Of a stretch of 45,562 nucleotides of DNA, positions 1 through 8,889 are shown piece by piece. The notes beneath the pieces are model-generated. The model had not been told where the DNA came from. It did no database searches and saw only the letters and a program-made list of their open reading frames with translations. The position numbers and the translations under genes were made by a program. Numbering within the stretch: position 1 is the stretch's first letter; every line of letters begins with the position of its first letter. The stretch is from the NCBI GenBank assembly GCA_025355325.1, contig JANXZX010000130.1, positions 1 to 45,562 on the forward strand, written 5' to 3'. The DNA comes from Geobacteraceae bacterium (GTDB taxonomy: Bacteria > Desulfobacterota > Desulfuromonadia > Geobacterales > Pseudopelobacteraceae).

Positions 1-1
1 T

Positions 2-1294
2 GGCTCAAATGCCGGTCATACCATCGAAACCGGTGGTATACGAATCTCGCTCCATCAAGTGCCGTCCGGCATCTTCTACAAAGACAAAATCCTCTATGTA
101 GGGTCCGGGTGCGTTGTTAATCCGGTGAAGCTGATTGCCGAAATTGCCGAGATCCATGCGGCCGGTGTGTCGCTTGGAGACAGATTCCACATATCGAGCC
201 TCGCGACGCTGGTCCAACCTCATCACATCCTCATTGACCAACTGATCGGCGGCGACATCGGGACGACCGGTCAGGGTATCGGTCCTGCATACTCAGACCG
301 AGCTCTACGTATGAAGGATGGGCGACTTCTGAACATCCGCACTGGTGACCTTCTGTCGGACTTCGACGGCACACTGCGTCAGATCCGGGACAATCTGGAG
401 GCAACCCTGGCAGCCAACAACCTCGAGATCGACACTCTCAACATAAGCCGGACAATGGAGGAATTTGCAAACGCCTCTCGTGAAGTAGTCACGTACATCC
501 AGGAAGACACACTTTTCCTGTCGAAGTTGGTGCGCCAGGGTAAGAACGTGCTGTTTGAGGGCGCTCAGTCGTTCATGCTGGATGTTGTGAAAGGGTCTGT
601 GCCGTACGTTACGTCCAGCTCGACCCAGGCGGCGGCTGCATATTCCGGAGGGGACCTGCCCCCGACTTTCCATCGCAAGACTATCGGAGTTGCCAAGGCA
701 ATCATGTCGCGAGTCGGCAGCGGCCCGTTCTCCTCCGAGTTCGGAGGGGCGCGGTCTGAGGCTTATTGCAAAGAAAAGAGCAGCGCTAAATCCTTTAAGG
801 ACATCGAACGCCAGCAGTCTGCCGGTGACTTGCTGCTCTCTGATGACCCTTTTGAAGTCGGCGTCGCACTTCGCATTATCGGCAACGAATACGGCGCGAC
901 CACGGGCCGCCCAAGGCGCCTTGGATGCCTTGACCTGGTCCAGCTCGCCTATGCTGTAAAAGCCAACGGCGTAGACGAAATTTTCCTCACAAAGTGCGAC
1001 TTGCTGCGAGACTACTCAAAAACAAAAAACGGCACAATGCCGATTGTGACAGGGTACCTGTCGAAGGGCAATTCTATCGACTATGTGCCGGCGTCTGTCA
1101 ACAGCTGCCGTGCACTGGAGACAGCCGTCGAGACCCTTCCATGTTTCACCGTCGACATTTCGACAGTAAAATCAGCAGCTGATCTGCCAAAAGAACTGCT
1201 GACTCTTCTCGAGCGTATCAACGAAACTTCGTGTCAGGTGAGAGGCGTCGGGGTCGGGCCGGAGCGGGACCAGTTTGTGCTGCTTGAGCCATAG
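2..1294 (+). CDS. Adenylosuccinate synthetase-like protein (PurA family), 5' end outside window
   Basis: The reading frame is open from base 2 and enters the window at GSNAGHT, the GHT motif of the nucleotide-binding site of PurA, which joins IMP and aspartate using GTP. Only a short N-terminal part is missing, including the GDEGKG loop with the catalytic Asp. Family motifs follow in order: PSGI, the GTTGQGIGPAY loop, LFEGAQ, VTSSST, EYGATTGRPRR, a KCD guanine-recognition triplet and the terminal GVGPERDQ. The protein is divergent: the usual EGAQGTLLDIDHGTYP segment reads EGAQSFMLDVVKGSVP, and the stretch before EYGATTG is longer than normal. It is probably a paralogue or a transferred variant rather than the housekeeping enzyme, and its substrate could differ. 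No neighbouring purine genes are visible. The family call is firm; the exact reaction is not. Confidence 0.85.
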   Translation, partial: GSNAGHTIETGGIRISLHQVPSGIFYKDKILYVGSGCVVNPVKLIAEIAEIHAAGVSLGDRFHISSLATLVQPHHILIDQLIGGDIGTTGQGIGPAYSDRALRMKDGRLLNIRTGDLLSDFDGTLRQIRDNLEATLAANNLEIDTLNISRTMEEFANASREVVTYIQEDTLFLSKLVRQGKNVLFEGAQSFMLDVVKGSVPYVTSSSTQAAAAYSGGDLPPTFHRKTIGVAKAIMSRVGSGPFSSEFGGARSEAYCKEKSSAKSFKDIERQQSAGDLLLSDDPFEVGVALRIIGNEYGATTGRPRRLGCLDLVQLAYAVKANGVDEIFLTKCDLLRDYSKTKNGTMPIVTGYLSKGNSIDYVPASVNSCRALETAVETLPCFTVDISTVKSAADLPKELLTLLERINETSCQVRGVGVGPERDQFVLLEP

Positions 1295-1349
1295 CGGCAG
1301 CGAACGGCCATGGAGACCTTTGATTTGCCGCCGTTCCCGATTATAATGG

Positions 1350-1379
1350 TTGACACGGCTGCAATTGAATTCCTGTTAT
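1350..1379 (+). promoter_or_regulatory. Candidate sigma70 promoter of the PAS-GGDEF gene
   Basis: TTGACA at 1350-1355 is followed after 18 bp by TGTTAT at 1374-1379, about 50 bp before the GTG start at 1428. The -35 is a perfect match and the -10 matches four of six positions. Confidence 0.45.
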
Positions 1380-1427
1380 TTCCAGGTATCCTTCAGGTAG
1401 TGGTTGTACTGAAGAGGGGTTGTTATT

Positions 1428-2384
1428 GTGAAATCGAAACCGGCAAAACGCACTACAAAAGCCGAGTTGATAGTTGAACTACAGGCGTTACAGCTGATAG
1501 AAAAAGAATATCGGCTGTTGCTCGATGAATCGAGTGACCCGATTTTTGCCTTTTACCCCGATGGTCGATACCGCTATGTGAATCAGGCATTTGCAAACGG
1601 TGTAGGTTTCGAGCGTGCCAACATCATAGGTAGGAAAATATGGGACATTTTCTCCAGAGATGAGGCAGACAAACGTTTTGTGGTGGTAAAGTGGGTATTT
1701 GAAAACAGGGAGACCAGGATCGTCGAGGTACGCGTGCCCCGTCCGGACGGTGATCGCTTTTATATGACTACGGTCAAGCCGATATTGGATGTCTGCGGCG
1801 AGGTGGATTCTGTTATCTGTATTTCCAAGGACATCACTGATCGCAAGGTGATGGAAGAAAAACTGGCTCATATGGCCCAGTACGACGGCCTGACTAATTT
1901 ACCTAATCGGCTATTGTTTTCTGACCGATTGCAGCATGCCATCAGCGAGGCCATCAGAAACCGGACACGACTGGCACTACTATTTATTGATCTCGACAAT
2001 TTTAAAACCGTTAACGATACCAGTGGCCATGAGGTGGGAGATTTGCTGTTACAGGGTGTGGCTAAGCGTCTGCAGACCTGTGTTCGTAAATCGGATACTG
2101 TCGGTCGCATAGCTGGCGATGAATTCGTTATTGTGTTGCCTGGAATCGAGGACGATAACTACGCGCTGGCAGTGGCCGAAAAAATTCGCCATTCTTTATG
2201 TCAACCGTTTGAACTGGATGGTTGCCAAAGTCAGGTGATTTCTACCAGCATCGGGATTGCCATTTACCCGGATCATGGTTCCAATGGAATCGAGCTTACC
2301 CGCAATGCCGATTATGCGATGTACCAGGCCAAAGATAGTGGTCGTAACGGCATAAAGCTGTTCAAGCCTGTGACGACAAGGTAG
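1428..2384 (+). CDS. PAS-GGDEF diguanylate cyclase
   Basis: This is a 318-residue protein predicted to make cyclic di-GMP. It starts at GTG with an AGAGG-type ribosome site upstream. A short coiled segment (about 10-30) is followed by a PAS domain (about 28-145) ending in the usual DITDRK linker, then a GGDEF domain (about 150-315) containing YDGLTNLPNR. The signature is AGDEF (229-233) instead of GGDEF, a variant that is active in some characterised cyclases. An inhibitory RxxD site (RKSD, 220-223) sits five residues before it, so product inhibition is likely. There is no EAL domain, membrane segment or receiver domain, so it should be cytoplasmic with the PAS domain as sensor. The gene appears monocistronic. 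Confidence 0.9.
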   Translation: MKSKPAKRTTKAELIVELQALQLIEKEYRLLLDESSDPIFAFYPDGRYRYVNQAFANGVGFERANIIGRKIWDIFSRDEADKRFVVVKWVFENRETRIVEVRVPRPDGDRFYMTTVKPILDVCGEVDSVICISKDITDRKVMEEKLAHMAQYDGLTNLPNRLLFSDRLQHAISEAIRNRTRLALLFIDLDNFKTVNDTSGHEVGDLLLQGVAKRLQTCVRKSDTVGRIAGDEFVIVLPGIEDDNYALAVAEKIRHSLCQPFELDGCQSQVISTSIGIAIYPDHGSNGIELTRNADYAMYQAKDSGRNGIKLFKPVTTR

Positions 2385-2625
2385 TGATAAATGTGTTTAT
2401 CCATAAACAACAAGTGACTTTTTATCTGTTCTCGTTTATATGTATACAAAAATTATGGTTGGTTTTATAGAGATGTTGCGATGTTTGAAGTTATGGCATG
2501 GCTGCTTCGGATCATTTGCATCATGTGAGCAAGAAATGGAAGAAGGGAAGATCTGAAACAGGAATATACGATACAGGGTACAATATAGGATAATATGGCT
2601 TCATGCTGATGAAAGGGAAAATGGC

Positions 2626-4509
2626 ATGGATAAACGACATTCTTTATCAATCAGAGCTTATATCATTCTCCCAATAGTCATCCTGGTGGTCGTTCAAATA
2701 GGTCTGGTAGTCTTTTCTTCAATACAACAGCGAAACTACGATTATAAAGCATCATCACAACTTGCTATCGGGTTGGGCAATGAAGTACGTAATAATCAAA
2801 ATGTCCTGCTGTCCGGCTCCGAACAGTTTCTTAGCTGTCTCTCCTTTATTCCATGTGTGCTAAACCGTGATGCCCAGGCAACAACGGTTCTTCTTAAAAA
2901 TCTCGTAAAAAAATCACCGGGAATTACAAACATTCTTGTGGCAGACACTACCGGATTAGTCTGGGCATCGGCACTCCCCATGCGTGGAGTCATCATGGCA
3001 AATGACCGGAGGTTTTTCAAAAACGCCATGGCTACCGGGAATTTCTCGTCCGGGGAATTTACAATCGGAAGAGTTCTTAATCAGCCAGCCATCAGTTTCG
3101 GATATCCGATCAAGGATTCATCCGGGAAGATCCGTGATATTGCGATCATTGCCTTTACCCTTTCCCAATACAATGATTTGCTCAAGATAAAAAAAATGCC
3201 TGACTTCAATTCCCTTGTTCTGACTGATCACAAAGGCACGATTCTCTTTGATGCAAATGGTCCTCAGTTTATCGGGAAAAAAGACAAGGATGAAATTTTT
3301 AAACGAATGTCAGAAGGTCCGGACAAAGGTACTTTTGAGGCGGTCGGCATCACGGGGAAAAAACGTTTTTTCGCTTACCAGAAGCTATACGTAAACACGG
3401 AAAGTACGCCGTATATGTACGTACGGGCAGGTGTCCTGAAAGATGCGGTAGTAAGATCAACCCGTAACAATCTCATGATCAATATAAGCATAATGGGAAC
3501 AATAATGTTTTTGTCCATTGGTATCGCGTTCTATTACAGCAAACGCGGCATTCTGGACAAGATTACCTCGCTTCGGGAAGCAACACAGAATGTTGCTGAC
3601 GGCAATCTTGATATTAGTGTTTCCGAGTGCGTTTCTGGTGGCGAACTTGGTGAACTGGGTCATTCCTTTGAAGAAATGGCACGAAAATTAGCAGATGATA
3701 TTGCTGCTCGCGAACAAGTGGAGGCAGCATTAAAAGAAAAGTCGCAGATGCTTGTGGCCCTCAATGACAATCTGGAATTTCAAGTGCACAAGGCTGTAGA
3801 AGAAATCCGTCAAAAGGACCAGATGCTGATACAGCAAAACCGCCTTGCTGCAATGGGTGATATGATCAACAATATAGCTCATCAGTGGCGACAGCCGCTT
3901 AATAATGTAGGCTTGACCATTCAAAGTATTCGTGCAGATTTTTTGACCGGGAATCTTACCCGGGAAAGTCTGGAAGAAGAAGTGAACCAATCGATGCAAT
4001 CAATACGCTATATGTCGCAAACTATTGATGATTTCAGAAGTTATTTCAGGCCTGACAAGGAAAAACAGTCTTTCAGAATCATCAAAGTAGTGAAACATGT
4101 GATTTCACTTATACATCCTACTCTGCAAAACCATGGGATTGAACTTCGTCTGGTGGATGATAATTCAAAAGAAGTTATGGGATATGAAAATGAATTTGGA
4201 CAGGTACTGATTAATGTAATTAACAATGCAAAGGATGCAATTATTGAACGAAAACCAGCAGATCCGTTCATAGAAATACTTTGTTTTCAGGATGGTGAGC
4301 GGTCAGTAGTAACTGTAAAAGATAACGCAGGGGGAATTGATCAATCTATCATCAGCAAAATTTTTGACCCATATTTCACAACTAAATTTCAGAGTCAAGG
4401 AACCGGAATCGGTTTGTATATGTCAAAGATTATAATTGAGATGAATATGGGGGGACATATGTCGGTAAAAAACAGTGGTGATGGCGCTGAGTTCAGAATA
4501 GAAATATAG
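2626..4509 (+). CDS. Sensor histidine kinase with periplasmic Cache-type domain
   Basis: This is a 627-residue membrane kinase. A first TM helix (about 11-31) and a second (about 284-304) bracket a periplasmic region of roughly 250 residues resembling a double Cache (dCache) ligand sensor, with DRRFFKNA and SSGEF stretches. A HAMP linker (about 305-360) and a coiled coil lead to the H-box LAAMGDMINNIAHQWRQPL, with the phospho-accepting His at 419. The ATPase domain has an N-box (NNAKDAI, about 533-539), G1 (DNAGGI, 566-571) and G2 (GTGIGL, 592-597). The HQWRQPL H-box is common in sensor kinases of delta- and epsilonproteobacteria. No receiver domain is attached and no response regulator gene is adjacent, so its partner is elsewhere. 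The ATG at 2626 is preceded by GAAAGGG. Confidence 0.92.
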   Translation: MDKRHSLSIRAYIILPIVILVVVQIGLVVFSSIQQRNYDYKASSQLAIGLGNEVRNNQNVLLSGSEQFLSCLSFIPCVLNRDAQATTVLLKNLVKKSPGITNILVADTTGLVWASALPMRGVIMANDRRFFKNAMATGNFSSGEFTIGRVLNQPAISFGYPIKDSSGKIRDIAIIAFTLSQYNDLLKIKKMPDFNSLVLTDHKGTILFDANGPQFIGKKDKDEIFKRMSEGPDKGTFEAVGITGKKRFFAYQKLYVNTESTPYMYVRAGVLKDAVVRSTRNNLMINISIMGTIMFLSIGIAFYYSKRGILDKITSLREATQNVADGNLDISVSECVSGGELGELGHSFEEMARKLADDIAAREQVEAALKEKSQMLVALNDNLEFQVHKAVEEIRQKDQMLIQQNRLAAMGDMINNIAHQWRQPLNNVGLTIQSIRADFLTGNLTRESLEEEVNQSMQSIRYMSQTIDDFRSYFRPDKEKQSFRIIKVVKHVISLIHPTLQNHGIELRLVDDNSKEVMGYENEFGQVLINVINNAKDAIIERKPADPFIEILCFQDGERSVVTVKDNAGGIDQSIISKIFDPYFTTKFQSQGTGIGLYMSKIIIEMNMGGHMSVKNSGDGAEFRIEI

Positions 4510-4641
4510 TTGTAGTGTTGTGCTGAAAGCCAGGGAATAAACGGCAAGGCCTGCTTCCTGGTGGAACCCGGTCCTGATTCAGGAATAGCAGAAAACTTCA
4601 CACCCCCTTTCATTCCTGTCTTTACGTGTTATAGCGCCGCA

Positions 4642-4854
4642 CTAGAGAGGCATCAAACAACCGTCAATCATTCTGGATTCATGGGCCATGTCCCGGCTGA
4701 TATTTTCAGCAATGGCCAGAGCATCGCGTAACGCTTCATACTTTTCGTAATTATAGCCGTCCACATGTACGGCATCCAGCATAATGCTTTGGCAGCCGAT
4801 AATTTGAGTATTCAGATTATCAAGAAGAATTGCCAACTCACTGTTATATCTCAT
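4642..4854 (-). CDS. Small hypothetical protein, 70 residues
   Basis: The family is not recognised. The protein is short, probably helical and soluble, with Asp/Glu-rich stretches and no signal peptide or membrane segment. AAGGA lies about seven bases before the ATG, which supports it as a real gene. It is transcribed divergently from the MASE3-like kinase gene at 5104, with about 250 bp between them. Two Cys (about 21 and 66) are present but form no known motif. Confidence 0.55.
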   Translation of the reverse strand: MRYNSELAILLDNLNTQIIGCQSIMLDAVHVDGYNYEKYEALRDALAIAENISRDMAHESRMIDGCLMPL

Positions 4855-5103
4855 ATCATCATCCTTAACTCTTTAGTAAATTTAACATAGACAACAGGAT
4901 ACACACCAACGTGAGCGTAAGCAAGACTCTTCATTGCGAATTTGTCGTGGTTCCGTATTTTTTTGTATAACCGGCACAAAGTTAACCCGGTTGGTAAAAG
5001 TCCTGGTCTGCTTTCCGGATATACATTCAATTACGTGAGCTTCTTGACATTTCACTGCTTCGTGCCATGCTTGTTACACAAAGTAGATCATCGGAGCAGC
5101 ATT

Positions 5104-6987
5104 ATGAACAATGTGATAAACCGTCTCTTTATCGGCCTGTTTCTAGTCGTACTCTTTCTGGTTTCCCGGAGCAATTACCTCCTTTTCCACAGCCTTGCGG
5201 AGCTGTTCAGCATTGTTATCGCGTTCGGCATATTTGTTATCGGCTGGAATTCAAAAAAATATTACAACAACAATTACCTGCTCTTTATCGGCATTGCGTA
5301 TCTGTTCGTAGCGTTCTTTGATACCCTCCATACCTTTGCCTATAAGGGAATGACCGTTTTTAAGGGGTTTGACGACAACAACCTCCCTCCACAGCTTTGG
5401 CTGATTGCCCGGTATATGGAAAGTATTGCGCTGTTGCTTGCCCCGTTCTTTTTAAGCCGGCAGCTGAAGCCCTGGCGCGTTTTTTTAATTTTTTCCGGTG
5501 TTTCGCTCTTTGCACTCTATGCCATTCTCTATTCACAAATATTCCCGGTCTGCTTTGTCACAGGATCGGGACTGACCCCGTTTAAAATCGGTTCTGAATA
5601 CCTTATAGACCTGATCCTCCTTGCCGCATTGTACATGCTCCACAAAAACCGGAAGTATTTCGATCCTGATGTCCTGAAACTGCTCGCCCTTTCAATTGCC
5701 TGCACCATGGTTACCGAACTCTGCTTCACTGTGTATGTCAGTCTTTATGGGATCTCCAATCTGGTAGGGCATTTTTTCAAAATATTGTCCTTTTACTTTA
5801 TGTACAGGGCGATTATAGAAACCGCCCTTGCCAAGCCGTATGACTTGCTCTTCAAAAACCTGCAGGAGAGTGAGGAACGTTTCAAGGCCCTCAGTGAGGC
5901 CTCTTTTGGCGGCATTATCATTCATGACAATGGACATATCCTTGAATGCAACAAGGGACTCTCAAGCATGACCGGCTTCCGCTACGAAGAGCTTATCGGC
6001 ATGAATGGCCTTGAACTGATTGCCCCGGAATCTCTTAATACAGTACTGGAACATATCAGGAGTGGCTATGATCAGAGCTATGAAGTGGAAGGGGTTCGCA
6101 AGGATGGCTCAACATTTCCCCTCGCTATAAAAGGAAAAAATGTCACCTACAAGGGGCGTGATGTGCGGGTTATTGAATTTCGCGACATCTCCGAACACAA
6201 ACAGGCCGAAGCTGAACGTGAAAAACTGCTGATGCAGTTGAATCAGGCTCAGAAAATGGAGTCTGTGGGGCGACTGGCCGGCGGAGTAGCCCATGAGTTT
6301 AACAATAAACTTACTGTTATTATGGGATGCGCTGAACTGGCATTGACGAATTTGCATAATCACGAGCGTCTTACCAAGTTCTTGAACGATATAACCAAAG
6401 CGGCTGAGTACTCACGTGATATTGCCGCCCAGCTGCTTGCTTTTTCGCGAAAAAACTATACAGTTCCCCAGATTATTGATCCAAACCGGATTATCGGAGA
6501 AACTACCAAAACTTTGCCAAGAATGATCGGAGAGAACATTCGCTGCACATTCCTGCTGGCAGAAGATATCTGGTTCGTTAAAATTGACCCGGTTCAACTT
6601 GATCAGATCGTTTTGAACATGACTTTAAATGCCCGTGACGCCATGCCTGATGGCGGAGATTTTACAATAACCACCGGTAACGTGGTGCTGGTTGAGGAGG
6701 ATTGTATAGCCGTCCCCGATGCGGTTCCGGGGGAATATGTTCAGATTATATTCCGGGATAATGGAATCGGTATGGACAGTGAGACCATTGCCAAAATTTT
6801 TGAGCCATTTTTTACTACGAAAGGGATTGGAAAAGGTACAGGTCTGGGACTGTCGAGCATCTACGGCATGGTTCGACAGAACAATGGTTATATACAGGTG
6901 AAAAGTGAGCCGGGGCAGGGTTCAGAGTTCGTCGTGTTCCTCCCACGGTATATTGCGCAGGCGATTGCACAATCGGCAGCGGAATGA
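5104..6987 (+). CDS. MASE3-like membrane PAS sensor histidine kinase
   Basis: The start at 5104 (627 residues) has GGAG eight bases upstream; an in-frame start at 4942 would add a 54-residue tail without a ribosome site. Residues 1-240 hold about seven hydrophobic helices, with the FFDTLHTFAYKGM and FFKILSFYFMYRA stretches typical of the MASE3 membrane sensor domain. A PAS domain follows (about 255-365), then H-box GGVAHEFNN with phospho-accepting His397, an N-box (NARDAMP), G1 (DNGIGM) and G2 (GKGTGLGLS). No receiver domain is attached. A TTGACA at 5044-5049 could be the -35 of its own promoter, which also argues for the later start. The ligand of MASE3 domains is not known, so the signal cannot be named. 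Confidence 0.9.
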   Translation: MNNVINRLFIGLFLVVLFLVSRSNYLLFHSLAELFSIVIAFGIFVIGWNSKKYYNNNYLLFIGIAYLFVAFFDTLHTFAYKGMTVFKGFDDNNLPPQLWLIARYMESIALLLAPFFLSRQLKPWRVFLIFSGVSLFALYAILYSQIFPVCFVTGSGLTPFKIGSEYLIDLILLAALYMLHKNRKYFDPDVLKLLALSIACTMVTELCFTVYVSLYGISNLVGHFFKILSFYFMYRAIIETALAKPYDLLFKNLQESEERFKALSEASFGGIIIHDNGHILECNKGLSSMTGFRYEELIGMNGLELIAPESLNTVLEHIRSGYDQSYEVEGVRKDGSTFPLAIKGKNVTYKGRDVRVIEFRDISEHKQAEAEREKLLMQLNQAQKMESVGRLAGGVAHEFNNKLTVIMGCAELALTNLHNHERLTKFLNDITKAAEYSRDIAAQLLAFSRKNYTVPQIIDPNRIIGETTKTLPRMIGENIRCTFLLAEDIWFVKIDPVQLDQIVLNMTLNARDAMPDGGDFTITTGNVVLVEEDCIAVPDAVPGEYVQIIFRDNGIGMDSETIAKIFEPFFTTKGIGKGTGLGLSSIYGMVRQNNGYIQVKSEPGQGSEFVVFLPRYIAQAIAQSAAE

Positions 6988-7065
6988 GCTCTGTTGCATG
7001 TTCAGGATCAATGATGTCGGTTGAGGATGAAGGGGGGGGGCTATCATCCTGAAAACAGTATTTGG

Positions 7066-7100
7066 AACCACGAAGACGCGAAGAACGCAAAGTAAAACAA
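7066..7100. repeat. End fragment of the CCACGAAGACGCGAAG repeat element
   Basis: These 35 bases match, with one mismatch, the right end of the large element at 36997-37031 read on the opposite strand, including CCACGAAGACGCGAAG and the following CAAAGTAAAACAA. It lies in the gap between two convergent genes. It looks like a solo end or a truncated copy. Confidence 0.75.
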
Positions 7101-7217
7101 AAAAAGATATATTAAAACTCATTCATGCCAAACAAAAATATACCCTGCAAGACATAATGTAAAAATATATTCATAGCGACATAACTAAAGTTTATATTCT
7201 ATCGAATATAGAGTCTT

Positions 7218-8024
7218 TCATATTTCTTTCAGGAATGCAGCGATAATCCGGTAGAACTCGTGCCAGTCCGGCGGGAAATCATTGTGCCCGCAGGGGAATT
7301 CGACAAGTCGGGCGCGGGGTGACAATTTCTGCAAATCGCGACCGTGCTTTGGTGGGATGATGGTGTCCCGGCTGCCGTGGAAAATCAGGATTGGCTGTCG
7401 ATATGCGGTCACCACCGCTCCGTTGTCGAAAACGTCCCGCACAAAAAAACCGGGAACAAGGAAACTGCGCGAGAACGGTCTGGTAGAGGTGAATGTGGAC
7501 TGGAGAATAAGCGCCGCGCTTGGGCGCCTGGCTGCAAGGGCACAGGCTGCTCCGCCTCCCAGTGATCGTCCGAAGAGAACTATTCGCCCCGTATCAACGT
7601 CATCTCGTTGCAAGATAGTATCATAGGCCGAGACGGCGGTTTCTGTGATGCTCTTTTCAGAAGGTTCCCCTGAAGATCTGCCATAGCCGGGGTACTCGAC
7701 CAGCAACACTCCCATGCCCAGTTCGCGGAAGCCCTCAAGCTGTTCCGGCAGGTAATCGATAACCTCGCCATTGCCGTGAAAGAAGATCACCAGCGGTCGC
7801 CGTTCTCCCTGTTTTCTTTTGAGAGGCGGCATGAACCACGCCTCTCCTGAACCTGAGGACGTTTCGATTTTGATTGGGCTAATGCCTTCCGGCGGGTTTC
7901 CGTTTACGCGGATTGAGCGGCCAGGGTAGATGAACTGGCGCTGTGTGAAAAAAATCAGCAGAGCGTATATGACATACGCGATACCAGCGAGAGATAAAAA
8001 CCTGAAAATGGGTTTTAGCGGCAC
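7218..8024 (-). CDS. Membrane-anchored alpha/beta hydrolase, BEM46-like
   Basis: This is a 268-residue serine hydrolase fold. An uncleaved N-terminal TM helix (about 8-27) should anchor it to the inner membrane. Visible elements are the oxyanion HGNG (83-86), the nucleophile elbow GRSLGG with Ser154, an acid in HGSRD (Asp220) and the catalytic His247 in GHND. FFTQRQFIYPGR near the N-terminus and YPGYGRSSG are typical of the BEM46/ABHD13-like group. It starts with GTG at 8024, seven bases after GGGAG. The substrate is unknown, most likely an ester or lipid. It lies about 108 bp downstream of the outer-membrane protein gene on the same strand. Confidence 0.88.
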   Translation of the reverse strand: MPLKPIFRFLSLAGIAYVIYALLIFFTQRQFIYPGRSIRVNGNPPEGISPIKIETSSGSGEAWFMPPLKRKQGERRPLVIFFHGNGEVIDYLPEQLEGFRELGMGVLLVEYPGYGRSSGEPSEKSITETAVSAYDTILQRDDVDTGRIVLFGRSLGGGAACALAARRPSAALILQSTFTSTRPFSRSFLVPGFFVRDVFDNGAVVTAYRQPILIFHGSRDTIIPPKHGRDLQKLSPRARLVEFPCGHNDFPPDWHEFYRIIAAFLKEI

Positions 8025-8132
8025 GGTGGATCTCCCGTTCGGCGATATCTACTTCCGTATTGAAAATCACCGGAGCTTTACCGTTGCGACGTCATCCGGT
8101 TTGGAGGTGGCGTTCTATCTTTATTTTGCGTG

Positions 8133-8822
8133 TCAGTATTTGAATCTGACGCCCACGGCAGTAGTATGACTCACGAATTTCATGCTGCTCAGTATGGCCA
8201 GGTCAGAGTCGAAGTAGGCTCTGTCGCTGTCAAAATATCGGTATCCGATATCCAGCGAAAGTTTGCGGTTCAGGGCAATTTCGAGCCCGGCGCCTGCCTG
8301 CCAGGCAAAAACAGTGTCATTTCCTGCGCCGTACAACAGCGGATTACTCGATGTGCCGCTACCGGCGCTTCTCCCGTGGGTATCACTCAGGGCTATGGTG
8401 GCGAAGCCGATACCACCGCCAAGATACGGAGTAATACGGGAATTGTTATGAAAATCAATGAAGCCATTGAACATCCAGGCCAGAACTCCGATATTCCCGG
8501 CCGGTCTATTGTATCTGCTGCCCGTATTCTGGTCGGTAATCGTACGTATTGTCGAATATTTGTATGACAATTCACCCTCAAGACGGATCATGCCGAAATC
8601 ATATCCTCCGGTTCCTCCGATATTGAGACCGGGGTTAAATTCCACCCTGTCGTTATAAGAATAACCGGTAACAAAATCAGTACTAGGCGTGTCAGTGCTC
8701 TCCGGAAACTGTGCACCGATAAATGCGGATGAATATCCTCCAGGAGTACCGCGACCGGCCAGGCAGAGAGAGGGAATGGTCAATATCACAAAAGTAATAA
8801 TAAAAATCGTAAACGGTTTCAT
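8133..8822 (-). CDS. Outer-membrane beta-barrel protein, OmpA/porin-like
   Basis: This is a 229-residue protein with a clear signal peptide (about 1-22, ending CLA). The mature part is a run of amphipathic strands rich in Gly and aromatic residues, including YLGGGIGFATIAL and LSLDIGYRYFDSDRAYF, and it ends in VRFKY, as small eight-stranded outer-membrane barrels of the OMP_b-brl type often do. There is no peptidoglycan-binding domain. GGAGGT lies directly upstream of the ATG. It follows the SulP gene on the same strand after 67 bp and could be co-transcribed with it. The specific function cannot be read from the sequence. Confidence 0.82.
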   Translation of the reverse strand: MKPFTIFIITFVILTIPSLCLAGRGTPGGYSSAFIGAQFPESTDTPSTDFVTGYSYNDRVEFNPGLNIGGTGGYDFGMIRLEGELSYKYSTIRTITDQNTGSRYNRPAGNIGVLAWMFNGFIDFHNNSRITPYLGGGIGFATIALSDTHGRSAGSGTSSNPLLYGAGNDTVFAWQAGAGLEIALNRKLSLDIGYRYFDSDRAYFDSDLAILSSMKFVSHTTAVGVRFKY

Positions 8823-8889
8823 AGGTTACCTCCAACTTAGTTTACTTCTGCTGTTTTTGGCTATAGATTCGTGAACTGTTTGTTCAACC

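Noticed and set aside
2394-2409. Short palindrome TGTTTAT/ATAAACA after the GGDEF gene
   Set aside because: The stem is only seven A/T-rich pairs with a two-base loop and no T run, so neither a terminator nor an operator is supported.
7032-7040. Run of nine G
   Set aside because: It is a homopolymer in non-coding DNA with no structural partner; at most a slippage or sequencing-error site.
7193-7210. TATATTC/GAATATA hairpin downstream of the hydrolase gene
   Set aside because: It is a weak all-A/T stem without a T tract, in AT-rich DNA where such matches are expected.
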